Part shown: one piece after another, positions 1-5,908 of the stretch
How the letters are laid out: every line of letters begins with the position of its first letter
How positions within the stretch are numbered: the first letter of the stretch is position 1
Source of the DNA: Legionellaceae bacterium
Lineage (GTDB): Bacteria; Pseudomonadota; Gammaproteobacteria; Legionellales; Legionellaceae
DNA length: 6,160 nucleotides
Assembly: GCA_947470005.1 (NCBI GenBank)
Contig: CANISA010000097.1
Coordinates: 1 to 6,160, forward strand
Direction of reading: 5' to 3'
The notes under the pieces: generated by a model
What the model saw: the letters and a program-made list of their open reading frames with translations, nothing else
What the model was told of the DNA's origin: nothing
The model's database searches: none
Program-made: the position numbers and the translations under genes

Positions 1-883
1 GGTCAATGAATTGGTTGAAAAAGGCTAAGTCATCCGCGCATTCAGCCAAGACTGCCGAGCATAAATAGCGTAAAAAATCTTGGCTGAGCTGACATAGGTC
101 GTCGAGCGTAGCAAAGGCCATTTCGGGCTCAACCATCCAAAACTCAGCCAAGTGTCGACTTGTGTTTGAGTTTTCCGCACGAAAGGTTGGCCCAAATGTA
201 TAAACTTTGGAGAGTGCTAGACAATAGGCTTCGGCATTTAACTGGCCTGAAACGGTTAAAAAAGTTTCTTGTCCAAAAAAATCCTTAGAAAAATCGGGCG
301 CGCCTTGTTTATTTTTGGGAACGTTCATGAGATCTAAGGTGCTGACTCGAAACTGTTCACCGGCACCTTCGCAGTCGCTCCCCGTGATAATGGGAGTATG
401 AATCCAACAATAGCCATGTTCATAAAAATAGCGATGGATGGCTTGAGATAAACAATTTCGAACGCGAGTGACTGCGCTGATGGTGTTGGTTCGTGGGCGC
501 AAGTGTGCCACTTCCCGTAAAAATTCGAGCGTATGACGCTTCGCTTGAATGGGGTACGTATCAGGGTTATCTACCCACCCAACGACCTCAATGTGCTCTG
601 CTTGAATCTCAACCGATTGTCCCTTCCCTTGAGAGGGCACGAGATGGCCCGTTGCAATCACGGCGCACCCGGGAGTTAATTTGGTGACCTCGTGCTGGTA
701 ATTAGACAAGGTTTCGTTTGCTACCACCTGAATGGGGGAAAAACAGGAGCCATCATGCAGGCTAATAAAAGAGAGTCCAGCGTTTGAATCACGCCGAGTT
801 TTAACCCAACCACGAACGGTAACGGGTGTGTCTGTGCGCATTGCCTGGTTAACGCATTGTTTTACGGTGTATACATCTGCCAT
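1..883 (-). CDS. asnS: Asparaginyl-tRNA synthetase (asparagine--tRNA ligase), C-terminus cut by the window edge
   Basis: Class IIb aminoacyl-tRNA synthetase that charges tRNA-Asn with asparagine using ATP in the cytoplasm. I translated the minus strand by hand: 294 codons are present, against about 466 residues for the E. coli enzyme, so roughly the last third lies left of position 1. Residues about 20-103 form the N-terminal OB-fold anticodon-binding domain (VTVRGWVKTRRDS, then SFISLHDGSCF). A linker carries KRHTLEFLREVAHLRPRTN (115-133). The catalytic domain shows the motif 1 region (HTPIITGSDCEGAGEQF, 162-178) and class II motif 2 (FRAENSNTSRHLAEFWM, 234-250, with the ATP-binding FRxE). 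DFFGQETFLTVSGQLNAEAY (201-220) is close to word-for-word AsnRS. Motif 3 is not in the window. The start is the ATG at 883-881, preceded by AGGAG (895-891) with a 7-nt spacer. No stop or frameshift is seen. AsnRS is favoured over AspRS by these signatures. Confidence 0.97.
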   Translation of the reverse strand, partial: MADVYTVKQCVNQAMRTDTPVTVRGWVKTRRDSNAGLSFISLHDGSCFSPIQVVANETLSNYQHEVTKLTPGCAVIATGHLVPSQGKGQSVEIQAEHIEVVGWVDNPDTYPIQAKRHTLEFLREVAHLRPRTNTISAVTRVRNCLSQAIHRYFYEHGYCWIHTPIITGSDCEGAGEQFRVSTLDLMNVPKNKQGAPDFSKDFFGQETFLTVSGQLNAEAYCLALSKVYTFGPTFRAENSNTSRHLAEFWMVEPEMAFATLDDLCQLSQDFLRYLCSAVLAECADDLAFFNQFID

Positions 884-1031
884 TCGTGTGCTCCTAACAT
901 CCATCGCGTGTTTTCTATGACGAAGGCCCGATAATACACCAAAAGAAAAAAGGGAGGAAACACCGGTGTTGCAATCAGAAGAAATTTAGTCTATCTAATG
1001 AGTGGATAATTTTATTTTTCAGGAGATAAAT
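884..1031. promoter_or_regulatory. Divergent intergenic region between asnS and the membrane-protein operon
   Basis: This stretch separates two genes transcribed away from each other, so it should hold both promoters. For asnS (minus strand) the best -10 candidate is TATTAT at 936-931, about 48 bases upstream of the start codon; no good -35 lies 17 bases behind it. For the plus strand, TTGCAA (969-974) is followed by TCTAAT (994-999, 19-nt spacer) or TATCTA (992-997, 17-nt spacer). GATAAT at 1005-1010 is another -10-like hexamer. A polypurine run (941-960) lies between the two candidate promoters. Ribosome sites are clear on both sides: AGGAG 895-891 for asnS and AGGAG 1021-1025 for the plus-strand gene. 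Individual promoter calls are weak; that the region is regulatory follows from its position. Confidence 0.4.
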
Positions 1032-1235
1032 ATGTTTGGCTCAACCTTGCAGTCGTTTTTATTGGCACAGATGTTTGGATTATACTTGGTGATACAGGCA
1101 ATCATTTTATTGAGTAGGGCCAGTTATTACCGAGCGCTTGTTGCTAGTGTAAAGAATCCTGGCTTTGCCATCTGGGCTGCTAGTTCCATTACGTTAATGC
1201 TAGGGATATTTTTGGTGCTGATTCATAACCTGTGA
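1032..1235 (+). CDS. Small integral membrane protein, N-terminal half (ends at an in-frame TGA)
   Basis: A 67-residue hydrophobic protein of unassigned function. The ATG at 1032 is chosen over an in-frame GTG at 1002 because AGGAG (1021-1025) sits 6 bases before it and lies inside the longer version. Two membrane segments are visible: about residues 8-27 (FLLAQMFGLYLVIQAIILLS) and about 44-65 (ending GIFLVLIHNL). A short basic stretch lies between them (SRASYYRALVASVKNP). The end, HN-L followed by a stop, is where homologous four-helix proteins of about 130 residues, as I recall them, read HN[LV]W-V and continue. The next open frame is in the same phase and supplies the missing half. This is therefore probably the N-terminal part of a disrupted gene, although the two halves could also be made as separate coupled peptides. 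Confidence 0.6.
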   Translation: MFGSTLQSFLLAQMFGLYLVIQAIILLSRASYYRALVASVKNPGFAIWAASSITLMLGIFLVLIHNL

Positions 1236-1238
1236 GTA

Positions 1239-1451
1239 ATGAAACCTGTTGTGTACGTCACCATCATGTGTTGGTTGGTTCTGATGAAATCGGTTTTCTG
1301 GTTGGCAGCGCCTGAGCGTATGTTAGCGCTAAGTAAAAAAATATGCGCAGGAAAAATTTACTATGTTAATATTTTGTTCATGTCGATTTGGGGTGTTATC
1401 CTCATGGCGAAGGGGTTTTATTTGTTTATGTTGAAGGCAGGGGGCCTTTAG
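1239..1451 (+). CDS. Small integral membrane protein, C-terminal half (same frame, after the TGA)
   Basis: A 70-residue hydrophobic frame starting at an ATG four bases after the upstream TGA ends (TGA-GTA-ATG, same reading phase). I see no Shine-Dalgarno-like sequence before this ATG, so independent initiation is unlikely; translation would depend on reinitiation by ribosomes that stopped at the TGA, or on read-through. Membrane segments lie at about residues 3-23 (VVYVTIMCWLVLMKSVFWLA) and about 42-65 (YYVNILFMSIWGVILMAKGF). The string CWLVLMKSVFWLAAPE matches the GWL-x-LIKG-x-x-x-L-x-x-PE pattern I associate with the second half of small four-helix membrane proteins of unknown function. Its stop at 1449-1451 lies one base before the fahA start, and the GC-rich AGGGGG at 1439-1444 inside it serves as the fahA ribosome site. 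Confidence 0.55.
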   Translation: MKPVVYVTIMCWLVLMKSVFWLAAPERMLALSKKICAGKIYYVNILFMSIWGVILMAKGFYLFMLKAGGL

Positions 1452-1452
1452 A

Positions 1453-2730
1453 ATGGAAACAACCATGTTAACGTTGACGTCATTTGTTGAGGGGGCATCC
1501 GACTCTCTTTTTTCAATGGTTAATTTACCTTATGGTGTGTTTCGCCACCCGGGTACTCTTTCTGCGCGGATAGGAACAGCTATTGGTCGTTACGTGCTTG
1601 ATTTAACCTTGTTGGAAGAAAAAGGGTTATTAGTGCACGAGGCGGGTCAATTTTATTTTAATCATGATGCATTGAATGGGTTTGCAGCGAGAGGGCCATC
1701 CTGTTGGTCCGCTATTCGCCGTAGAATACAAGCGTTGCTCAGTGTAGATAATCTTGAATTACAGGGCAATCCGGCGCTGTTAAACGCGGCGCTGATCCCT
1801 CTGGATGATGTAACCATGCTCTCGCCGTTTAAAACAGAAGGGTTTTCTGATTTTTATGCGTCAGAACATCACGCAACCAATGTCGGTCGGTTGTTCAGAG
1901 GCAATACGAACGCCTTATTGCCCAATTGGAAGCATCTTCCCGTGGGTTATAATGGGCGTGCAAGCACGTTGTATGTGTCCAAGACACCCATCACTCGGCC
2001 TAAAGGTTTGATTCAATTACCAGGCCAAGAAAACCCGATTTTTTCGGCCACGAGAAAACTGGATTTTGAATTGGAAATGGGGTTGTTCGTTGGTGTAGGG
2101 AATCCAGATGGTCGTCGAATATCGGTTGATGCAGCGGGTAGTCATCTGTTTGGGTTGGTCTTATTAAATGATTGGAGTGCGCGGGATATTCAAGCGTATG
2201 AATATCAACCCTTGGGTCCTTTTTTATCAAAAAGTTTTGGCACGTCCATCTCGCCTTGGGTGGTTCCCTTGGAGGCACTGCAGGGTGCTATGGTGCCGCT
2301 TGCAGAACAAACCCCAACGCCGGTTGATTATTTATACCAAGCAACGCCGAAATTACCGGATATTCATTTAAGGGTTGAGATACAGCCCAAGGGCTCGCGC
2401 ACGCGTACGATCCTTGGGGAGACCAATTGCAAAGAGCTTTATTGGTCCATGGAGCAAATGCTTGCACATCACACCGTGAACCATTGCATCATGAAGCCGG
2501 GCGATTTGTTGGGAACAGGCACAATCAGTGGCCCTGAGCGAGAAAATTGGGGTAGTTTGTTGGAAATAAGTTTTAACGGTGCACAACCCATTCAGCTGGA
2601 TGACGGTAATGAACGCACGTTCCTAGAGGATGGAGATACGGTCATCATGAGCGGTTATTGCCAGGTGGGCGGGCATAAAATAGGTTTTGGTGAGTTAGAA
2701 GGAACAATCTTGCCTGCAGTGGATGACTGA
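1453..2730 (+). CDS. fahA: Fumarylacetoacetase (fumarylacetoacetate hydrolase)
   Basis: Hydrolyses 4-fumarylacetoacetate to fumarate and acetoacetate, the final step of tyrosine/homogentisate breakdown, in the cytoplasm. It has 425 residues (animal enzyme about 419). The N-terminal SH3-like domain covers about 20-125 and the FAH catalytic domain about 130-420. Every active-site residue known from the mouse enzyme can be placed with an offset of 7: metal ligands D133, E206, E208 and D240; the catalytic dyad H140/E371; substrate contacts Y135, R149, Y166, R244, Q247, K260 and T357. Landmark strings are DFYASEHHATNVG (133-145), LPVGYNGRAS (162-171), LNDWSARDIQAYEYQPLGPF (238-257) and GTGTISGPE (354-362). 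The ATG at 1453 has AGGGGG (1439-1444) 8 bases upstream; a second ATG at codon 5 is possible. It follows the membrane-protein frame by one base, implying an operon. The usual partners, homogentisate dioxygenase and maleylacetoacetate isomerase, are not here. No terminator is seen after it. Confidence 0.97.
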   Translation: METTMLTLTSFVEGASDSLFSMVNLPYGVFRHPGTLSARIGTAIGRYVLDLTLLEEKGLLVHEAGQFYFNHDALNGFAARGPSCWSAIRRRIQALLSVDNLELQGNPALLNAALIPLDDVTMLSPFKTEGFSDFYASEHHATNVGRLFRGNTNALLPNWKHLPVGYNGRASTLYVSKTPITRPKGLIQLPGQENPIFSATRKLDFELEMGLFVGVGNPDGRRISVDAAGSHLFGLVLLNDWSARDIQAYEYQPLGPFLSKSFGTSISPWVVPLEALQGAMVPLAEQTPTPVDYLYQATPKLPDIHLRVEIQPKGSRTRTILGETNCKELYWSMEQMLAHHTVNHCIMKPGDLLGTGTISGPERENWGSLLEISFNGAQPIQLDDGNERTFLEDGDTVIMSGYCQVGGHKIGFGELEGTILPAVDD

Positions 2731-2734
2731 TAAA

Positions 2735-2770
2735 TTGATGTGATTCATGAAGTATGCTATAAATAGCGCG
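2735..2770 (+). promoter_or_regulatory. Strong rpsB operon promoter with extended -10 and GC-rich discriminator
   Basis: TTGATG (2735-2740) matches the -35 consensus at 4 of 6 positions and is followed by a 17-base spacer. The -10 is TATAAA (2758-2763), preceded by TGC (2755-2757), which makes it an extended -10. Bases 2764-2769 (TAGCGC) form a GC-rich discriminator, and transcription should start near 2769-2771. Such discriminators are typical of ribosomal promoters under ppGpp/DksA stringent control; that control is inferred here, not shown. The -35 begins five bases after the fahA stop codon, so the promoter fills the gap between the two operons exactly. Confidence 0.75.
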
Positions 2771-2861
2771 ATTTTAACGACACACACGGTTCGTCACATA
2801 CGGCAGGGTCCCTTCGCGGGTGCTGTATGGGAAGCGTGGAGGCCTAACCCTGGAGAGAAAC
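2771..2861 (+). promoter_or_regulatory. Structured 5' leader of rpsB, candidate S2 autoregulatory RNA
   Basis: A leader of about 92 nt separates the predicted start of transcription from the rpsB ATG. It contains a stem of CATACGGCA (2797-2805) with TGCTGTATG (2821-2829), nine pairs including one G-U. Inside it is a smaller CCC/GGG stem (2810-2812 with 2818-2820) capped by TTCGC, leaving GGGT (2806-2809) bulged. Upstream, ACGA (2777-2780) can pair with TCGT (2791-2794). The 3' part ends in the ribosome site GGAG (2852-2855), 6 bases before the start. In E. coli, S2 represses its own rpsB-tsf mRNA through the leader; by analogy this leader is a good candidate for the same control. I cannot confirm that the E. 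coli consensus is matched. Confidence 0.5.
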
Positions 2862-3629
2862 ATGAAAGTAACAATGCGAGAATTACTCGAAGCCGGCGCT
2901 CATTTTGGGCACAGGACTCGGTTCTGGAACCCCAAAATGGCAGAGTACATTTTTGGTTCACGAAATAAAATCCACGTCATAAACCTTGAAAAAACCTTAC
3001 CTCTTTTGAATGATGCGCTGAACTATGTTGGGCGATTGGCATCTAATAAAGCAAAAATCTTATTTGTAGGTACAAAACGAGCGGCTCAAGAGAGCATTCG
3101 CGACCAAGCGACGCGCTGTGGTATGCCTTACGTTGACCATCGTTGGTTGGGTGGCATGTTGACGAACTACAAAACGGTTCGACAATCCATTTTTCGTTTG
3201 AAAGAACTAAAAAAATTGCGCGATGAAGGCGGCTTTAATGGCATGATCAAAAAAGAAGCGTTGATGTTGACGCGTGAGCTGGATAAATTAGAGCGCAGTT
3301 TAGGTGGAATTGAAGACATGGGTGGTTTGCCTGATGCACTGTTTGTTGTGGACGTTGGGTTTGAACACATTGCAGTCGAAGAAGCCCGTCGCTTAAAAAT
3401 TCCAGTGATTGGTATTGTTGATACGAATAACAATCCCGATAACATTGATTACATCATCCCAGGAAACGATGATTCCATGCGTGCAGTAGAAATCTATGTG
3501 CGTGCGATGGCTGATGCGATCCTTGATGCAAAACAGGGTAATACGGTGGGTGGTGTTCCTTCTGATGCAGAATTTGTTGAAGTGTCTGAGACAGTTAAAA
3601 AGCCAGTGTCAGATACACCAGCTGAATAA
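2862..3629 (+). CDS. rpsB: 30S ribosomal protein S2
   Basis: Component of the small ribosomal subunit, bound late in assembly between head and body and needed to seat S1 in gammaproteobacteria. It has 255 residues (E. coli 241). Both family signatures are clear: MRELLEAGAHFGH at residues 5-17, and the second from PDALFVVDVGFEHIAVEEAR (157-176) onward to P181. Also diagnostic are FWNPKMAEYIFGSRNKIH (21-38), KILFVGTKRAA (65-75), HRWLGGMLTN (93-102), LGGIEDMGGLPDAL (147-160) and IVDTNNNPDNIDYIIPGNDD (185-204). The ATG at 2862 is chosen because GGAG lies 6 bases before it and the protein then begins MKVTMREL, as expected; an in-frame GTG at 2820 would add residues coded by the leader hairpin. The C-terminal tail after residue 226 is about 14 residues longer than in E. 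coli, acidic and low in conservation. First gene of the operon. Confidence 0.98.
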   Translation: MKVTMRELLEAGAHFGHRTRFWNPKMAEYIFGSRNKIHVINLEKTLPLLNDALNYVGRLASNKAKILFVGTKRAAQESIRDQATRCGMPYVDHRWLGGMLTNYKTVRQSIFRLKELKKLRDEGGFNGMIKKEALMLTRELDKLERSLGGIEDMGGLPDALFVVDVGFEHIAVEEARRLKIPVIGIVDTNNNPDNIDYIIPGNDDSMRAVEIYVRAMADAILDAKQGNTVGGVPSDAEFVEVSETVKKPVSDTPAE

Positions 3630-3654
3630 TAAAAACCTAAAAACTGAATGCCTT

Positions 3655-3683
3655 ACTCAGCCCGATTAATAATCGGGCTGAGT
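3655..3683 (+). terminator. Perfect 13-bp stem-loop between rpsB and tsf, probable attenuator
   Basis: ACTCAGCCCGATT (3655-3667) and AATCGGGCTGAGT (3671-3683) pair perfectly around a 3-base AAT loop. Only TT-C follows the stem (counting the last stem T, TTTC), so the U-tract is poor and termination is likely to be partial. A hairpin here fits the known separation of rpsB and tsf expression in E. coli, where a leaky terminator or processing site lies between the two genes. It sits in a 77-base spacer, and the tsf ribosome site GGAG (3695-3698) lies 12 bases beyond the stem. It could equally protect the rpsB mRNA 3' end from exonucleases. Confidence 0.65.
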
Positions 3684-3706
3684 TTCATGTGGATGGAGAA
3701 TAAAAT

Positions 3707-4594
3707 ATGTCGATTAGTGCTAAAGTGGTTATGGAATTACGTCAACGCACCGGTGCGGGCATGATGGAATGTAAAAAATTTCTCGGCTATCCTGGGGTGA
3801 ATGGGGACATCGAGCTTGCCATCATGGAGATGCGTAAAGCGGGTCAAGCCAGAGCTGATAAAAAAGCCGATCGGATTGCCGCAGAAGGTGTGATTGTGGT
3901 TGCGCGCTCAGCTGATGGTCGTCAAGCGGTGATGGTTGAAGTCAACAGCGAGACAGATTTTGTTGCTCGGGACGAAAATTTTACTACGTTTGCAAATCAA
4001 GTGGCAGAAGCGGCATTACAAACAGGCATTACTGTTGTCGCTGATTTAGCGAGCACGATGATTCCAGCTACGGCGCACACCGTTGAGCAAACACGACAAG
4101 AACTGGTTGCAAAACTGGGTGAAAACATCAAAATAAGACGCATTGCGTCTATTCGGTCGGAAGGCACTGTGGGTTCTTATTTACACGGATCACGTATTGG
4201 TGTGTTGGTTGCGTTGAGTACGCCAGAAGAAGCCTTGGCAAAAGACATTGCGATGCATGTGGCAGCGAGCCGCCCGATGGTTGTCAGTCGTGAAGATGTG
4301 CCACAAGAAGCGATGGATAATGAACGAGAAGTCTTCATGGCACAAGCCAGTGAGAGTGGCAAACCTCAAGACATCATTGAAAAAATGATTGAAGGTCGAA
4401 TCAGTAAATTTGTGGATGAAGTGAGCTTATTGGGCCAGGCTTTTGTGAAAGACTCCAGCAAAAAAGTAGGGCAGCTGTTGAAAGAAAAAGGCGCTCAAGT
4501 CGAGGCGTTCATTCGTTTGGAAGTTGGCGAAGGCATTGAAAAGAAAGAAGATAATTTTGTTGAGGAAGTGATGGCGCAGGTTCGCGAATCATGA
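3707..4594 (+). CDS. tsf: Translation elongation factor Ts (EF-Ts)
   Basis: Nucleotide exchange factor that binds EF-Tu-GDP and releases GDP during elongation; cytoplasmic. It has 295 residues (E. coli 283). An N-terminal UBA-like domain (about 1-55) carries the first signature LRQRTGAGMMECKK (11-24). The core contains the second signature region EVNSETDFVARD (78-89), in which D84-F85 correspond to the Asp-Phe pair that disturbs the Mg site of EF-Tu. Then follow KLGENIKIRR (136-145), YLHGSRIGVLVAL (158-170), IAMHVAASRP (181-190) and, in the coiled-coil/C-terminal part, EKMIEGRISKF (225-235), GQLLKEKGAQV (255-265) and FIRLEVGEGIEKKE (268-281). Residues 25-31 (FLGYPGV) differ from the usual alanine-leucine-type segment and are about two residues longer. 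The ATG at 3707 has GGAG at 3695-3698 with an 8-base spacer. The stop overlaps the pyrH start. Confidence 0.98.
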   Translation: MSISAKVVMELRQRTGAGMMECKKFLGYPGVNGDIELAIMEMRKAGQARADKKADRIAAEGVIVVARSADGRQAVMVEVNSETDFVARDENFTTFANQVAEAALQTGITVVADLASTMIPATAHTVEQTRQELVAKLGENIKIRRIASIRSEGTVGSYLHGSRIGVLVALSTPEEALAKDIAMHVAASRPMVVSREDVPQEAMDNEREVFMAQASESGKPQDIIEKMIEGRISKFVDEVSLLGQAFVKDSSKKVGQLLKEKGAQVEAFIRLEVGEGIEKKEDNFVEEVMAQVRES

Positions 4595-5334
4595 TGAGCG
4601 ATAATCAACCTCACCTAAAATACAAACGTATTTTACTCAAATGCAGCGGTGAGGCACTGATGGGTAATGCGCGCTCGGGTATTGATCCGGTCGTGTTGGA
4701 TAAAATTGCTCAGGATGTTGCTGAATTAATTCAAATGGGTGTTGAGGTTGGGTTGGTTATCGGTGGCGGTAATTTATTTCGTGGCAAGGCATTATCTGAA
4801 GCAGGTTTAGGTCGAGTGACCGGCGATCACATGGGGATGTTGGCCACCGTTATGAATGCGTTGGCGCTGCGTGACGCCTTGGAGCGGATCGATTTACCTG
4901 CACGGATCATGTCAGCGATTCCAATGCTTGGGGTTGTTGATCCCTATAATCGTCGAAAGGCTATTACGCACTTACGGAATAAGCACGTGATTATTTTTGC
5001 AGCAGGAATCGGTAATCCATTTTTTACCACGGACACAGCGGCGTGCTTGCGCGCGATTGAAGTGGGTGCTGATGTAGTGTTAAAAGCGACGAAAGTGGAT
5101 GGAATTTATTCGGATGATCCGTTTAAAAATCCGGAAGCGGTTCGTTTTGATTTTTTAACCTATCGAGATGTTTTGACGAAAGGCTTGAAAGTGATGGATT
5201 TAACAGCTATTTGTTTATGCCAAGATCACGGCATGCCATTGCAAGTGTTTAATATGGCGGAACCAGGCGCATTGAAAAAGATTGTGCAGGGTGAGGCGAT
5301 TGGGACGATCGTAGGAGAAAATCATAATGAATGA
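4591..5334 (+). CDS. pyrH: Uridylate kinase (UMP kinase)
   Basis: Phosphorylates UMP to UDP with ATP. It is the bacterial amino-acid-kinase-type enzyme, a cytoplasmic hexamer, and in the families studied it is activated by GTP and inhibited by UTP. It has 247 residues (E. coli 241). Motifs: RILLKCSGEAL (13-23, phosphate-binding Lys and Gly), VGLVIGGGNLFRG (53-65), GDHMGMLATVMNALALRDAL (78-97, including the UMP-contacting Asp79), GIGNPFFTTDTAACLRAIE (139-157), ADVVLKATKVDGIYSDDP (160-177), LKVMDLTA (199-206) and VFNMAEPGAL (219-228). The family commonly has Leu or Val where this protein has Cys18 in the LKxSGE motif, a mild variation. The start ATG at 4591 overlaps the tsf stop (ATGA), and a second ATG follows at 4594; either works. 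There is no strong ribosome site, so coupling to tsf translation is likely. Confidence 0.98.
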   Translation: MMSDNQPHLKYKRILLKCSGEALMGNARSGIDPVVLDKIAQDVAELIQMGVEVGLVIGGGNLFRGKALSEAGLGRVTGDHMGMLATVMNALALRDALERIDLPARIMSAIPMLGVVDPYNRRKAITHLRNKHVIIFAAGIGNPFFTTDTAACLRAIEVGADVVLKATKVDGIYSDDPFKNPEAVRFDFLTYRDVLTKGLKVMDLTAICLCQDHGMPLQVFNMAEPGALKKIVQGEAIGTIVGENHNE

Positions 5335-5881
5335 AGTGAAGCGAGATGTAGAGAAGCGGATGCAAAAAACCGTGGAATCTCTGCAGCATGAAATGAGTAA
5401 GATTCGAACCGGACGCGCAAATGCTAGTTTGCTCGATCACGTGCAGGTGGATTATTACGGAACGTCTACGCCATTGAGTCAAGTCGCGAATGTTGTCAGC
5501 AGTGACGCACGCACACTGACGGTCACACCATGGGAAAAATCCATGATGGCTGCCATTGAGAAAGCAATTTTGACCTCAGATTTAGGCCTTAACCCGTCTA
5601 ATTCCGGCACGGTTATTCGTGTGCCGATGCCCGCTCTGAGTGAAGAGCGACGAAAAGAAATGATTCGTGTTGTTCGCGGAGAAGCCGAGCAGGGTCGTAT
5701 ATCCATTCGTAATGTTCGACGTGATGCAAATACTCAGCTGAAAGAGAGTGTTAAGGCAAAAGAAATTTCAGAAGATGATGAACGACGCGCGAGCGATATA
5801 GTACAAAAATTAACAGATCAATACATTGCTGAAATTGAGGTTGTGCTGACTACTAAAGAAAAAGATTTGATGGAAATTTAA
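5327..5881 (+). CDS. frr: Ribosome recycling factor
   Basis: With EF-G it splits the post-termination ribosome so subunits, mRNA and tRNA can be reused; cytoplasmic and essential in bacteria. It has 184 residues (E. coli 185). The protein alternates the long three-helix bundle (domain I, about 1-30 and 104-184) with a beta-alpha-beta domain II (about 31-103). Typical strings are MSKIRTGRANASLLD (23-37), VDYYGTSTPLSQVA (41-54), ILTSDLGLNPSNSGTVIRVP (81-100), LSEERRKEM (104-112), VRGEAEQGRISIRNVRRDAN (116-135), EISEDDERRASDIVQKLTD (146-164) and KEKDLMEI at the end. The start ATG at 5327 lies inside the pyrH coding sequence with an 8-base overlap, and AGGAG (5313-5317) lies 9 bases upstream, so it has its own ribosome site as well as coupling. 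Last gene of the operon. Confidence 0.98.
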   Translation: MNEVKRDVEKRMQKTVESLQHEMSKIRTGRANASLLDHVQVDYYGTSTPLSQVANVVSSDARTLTVTPWEKSMMAAIEKAILTSDLGLNPSNSGTVIRVPMPALSEERRKEMIRVVRGEAEQGRISIRNVRRDANTQLKESVKAKEISEDDERRASDIVQKLTDQYIAEIEVVLTTKEKDLMEI

Positions 5882-5908
5882 AGGGTATCGTTCCTTTGTA
5901 ACGACACG

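Larger units (their letters stand above)
1032..1451 (+). pseudogene. Whole four-helix membrane-protein gene interrupted by one in-frame TGA
   Basis: Read through the TGA at 1233-1235, this stretch gives a single frame of 139 codons with four predicted membrane helices, the size expected for the family it resembles. The codon before the stop is CTG and the one after is GTA, so a TGG in place of the TGA would give HN-L-W-V-M. Trp is the residue I expect there from family memory. A single G-to-A change at 1235 would explain everything. Alternatives are a sequencing error, real split translation by termination-reinitiation, or UGA read-through. The rest of the frame is intact and still coupled to fahA, so the damage, if real, looks recent. 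Confidence 0.5.

Noticed and set aside
493..920. Two plus-strand open frames (493-687 and 732-920)
   Set aside because: Both lie largely opposite asnS, whose protein is unmistakable on the minus strand, and their translations show no family features.
1002..1031. Upstream GTG start of the small membrane protein
   Set aside because: AGGAG at 1021-1025 with a 6-base spacer clearly serves the ATG at 1032, and the extension would contain the ribosome site.
2000..2586. Open frames inside fahA on both strands (2000-2278 -, 2168-2371 +, 2368-2586 -)
   Set aside because: They overlap the fully conserved fumarylacetoacetase in other phases and have no ribosome sites or recognisable domains.
2820..2861. 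Upstream GTG start that would lengthen S2 by 14 residues
   Set aside because: S2 proteins begin near the ATG at 2862, which has a well-spaced GGAG. The extra residues would be coded by the leader hairpin.
2747..2968. Plus-strand open frame across the rpsB leader
   Set aside because: It runs out of the promoter and leader into rpsB in a different phase. The leader is better explained as structured RNA.
1032..5334. Alternative genetic code with UGA read as Trp
   Set aside because: fahA, tsf and pyrH all end with TGA at the lengths expected for their families and use TGG for Trp, so TGA is a stop here.
3167..5706. Minus-strand open frames opposite rpsB, tsf, pyrH and frr
   Set aside because: They are shadows of highly conserved genes, without ribosome sites or recognisable protein features.
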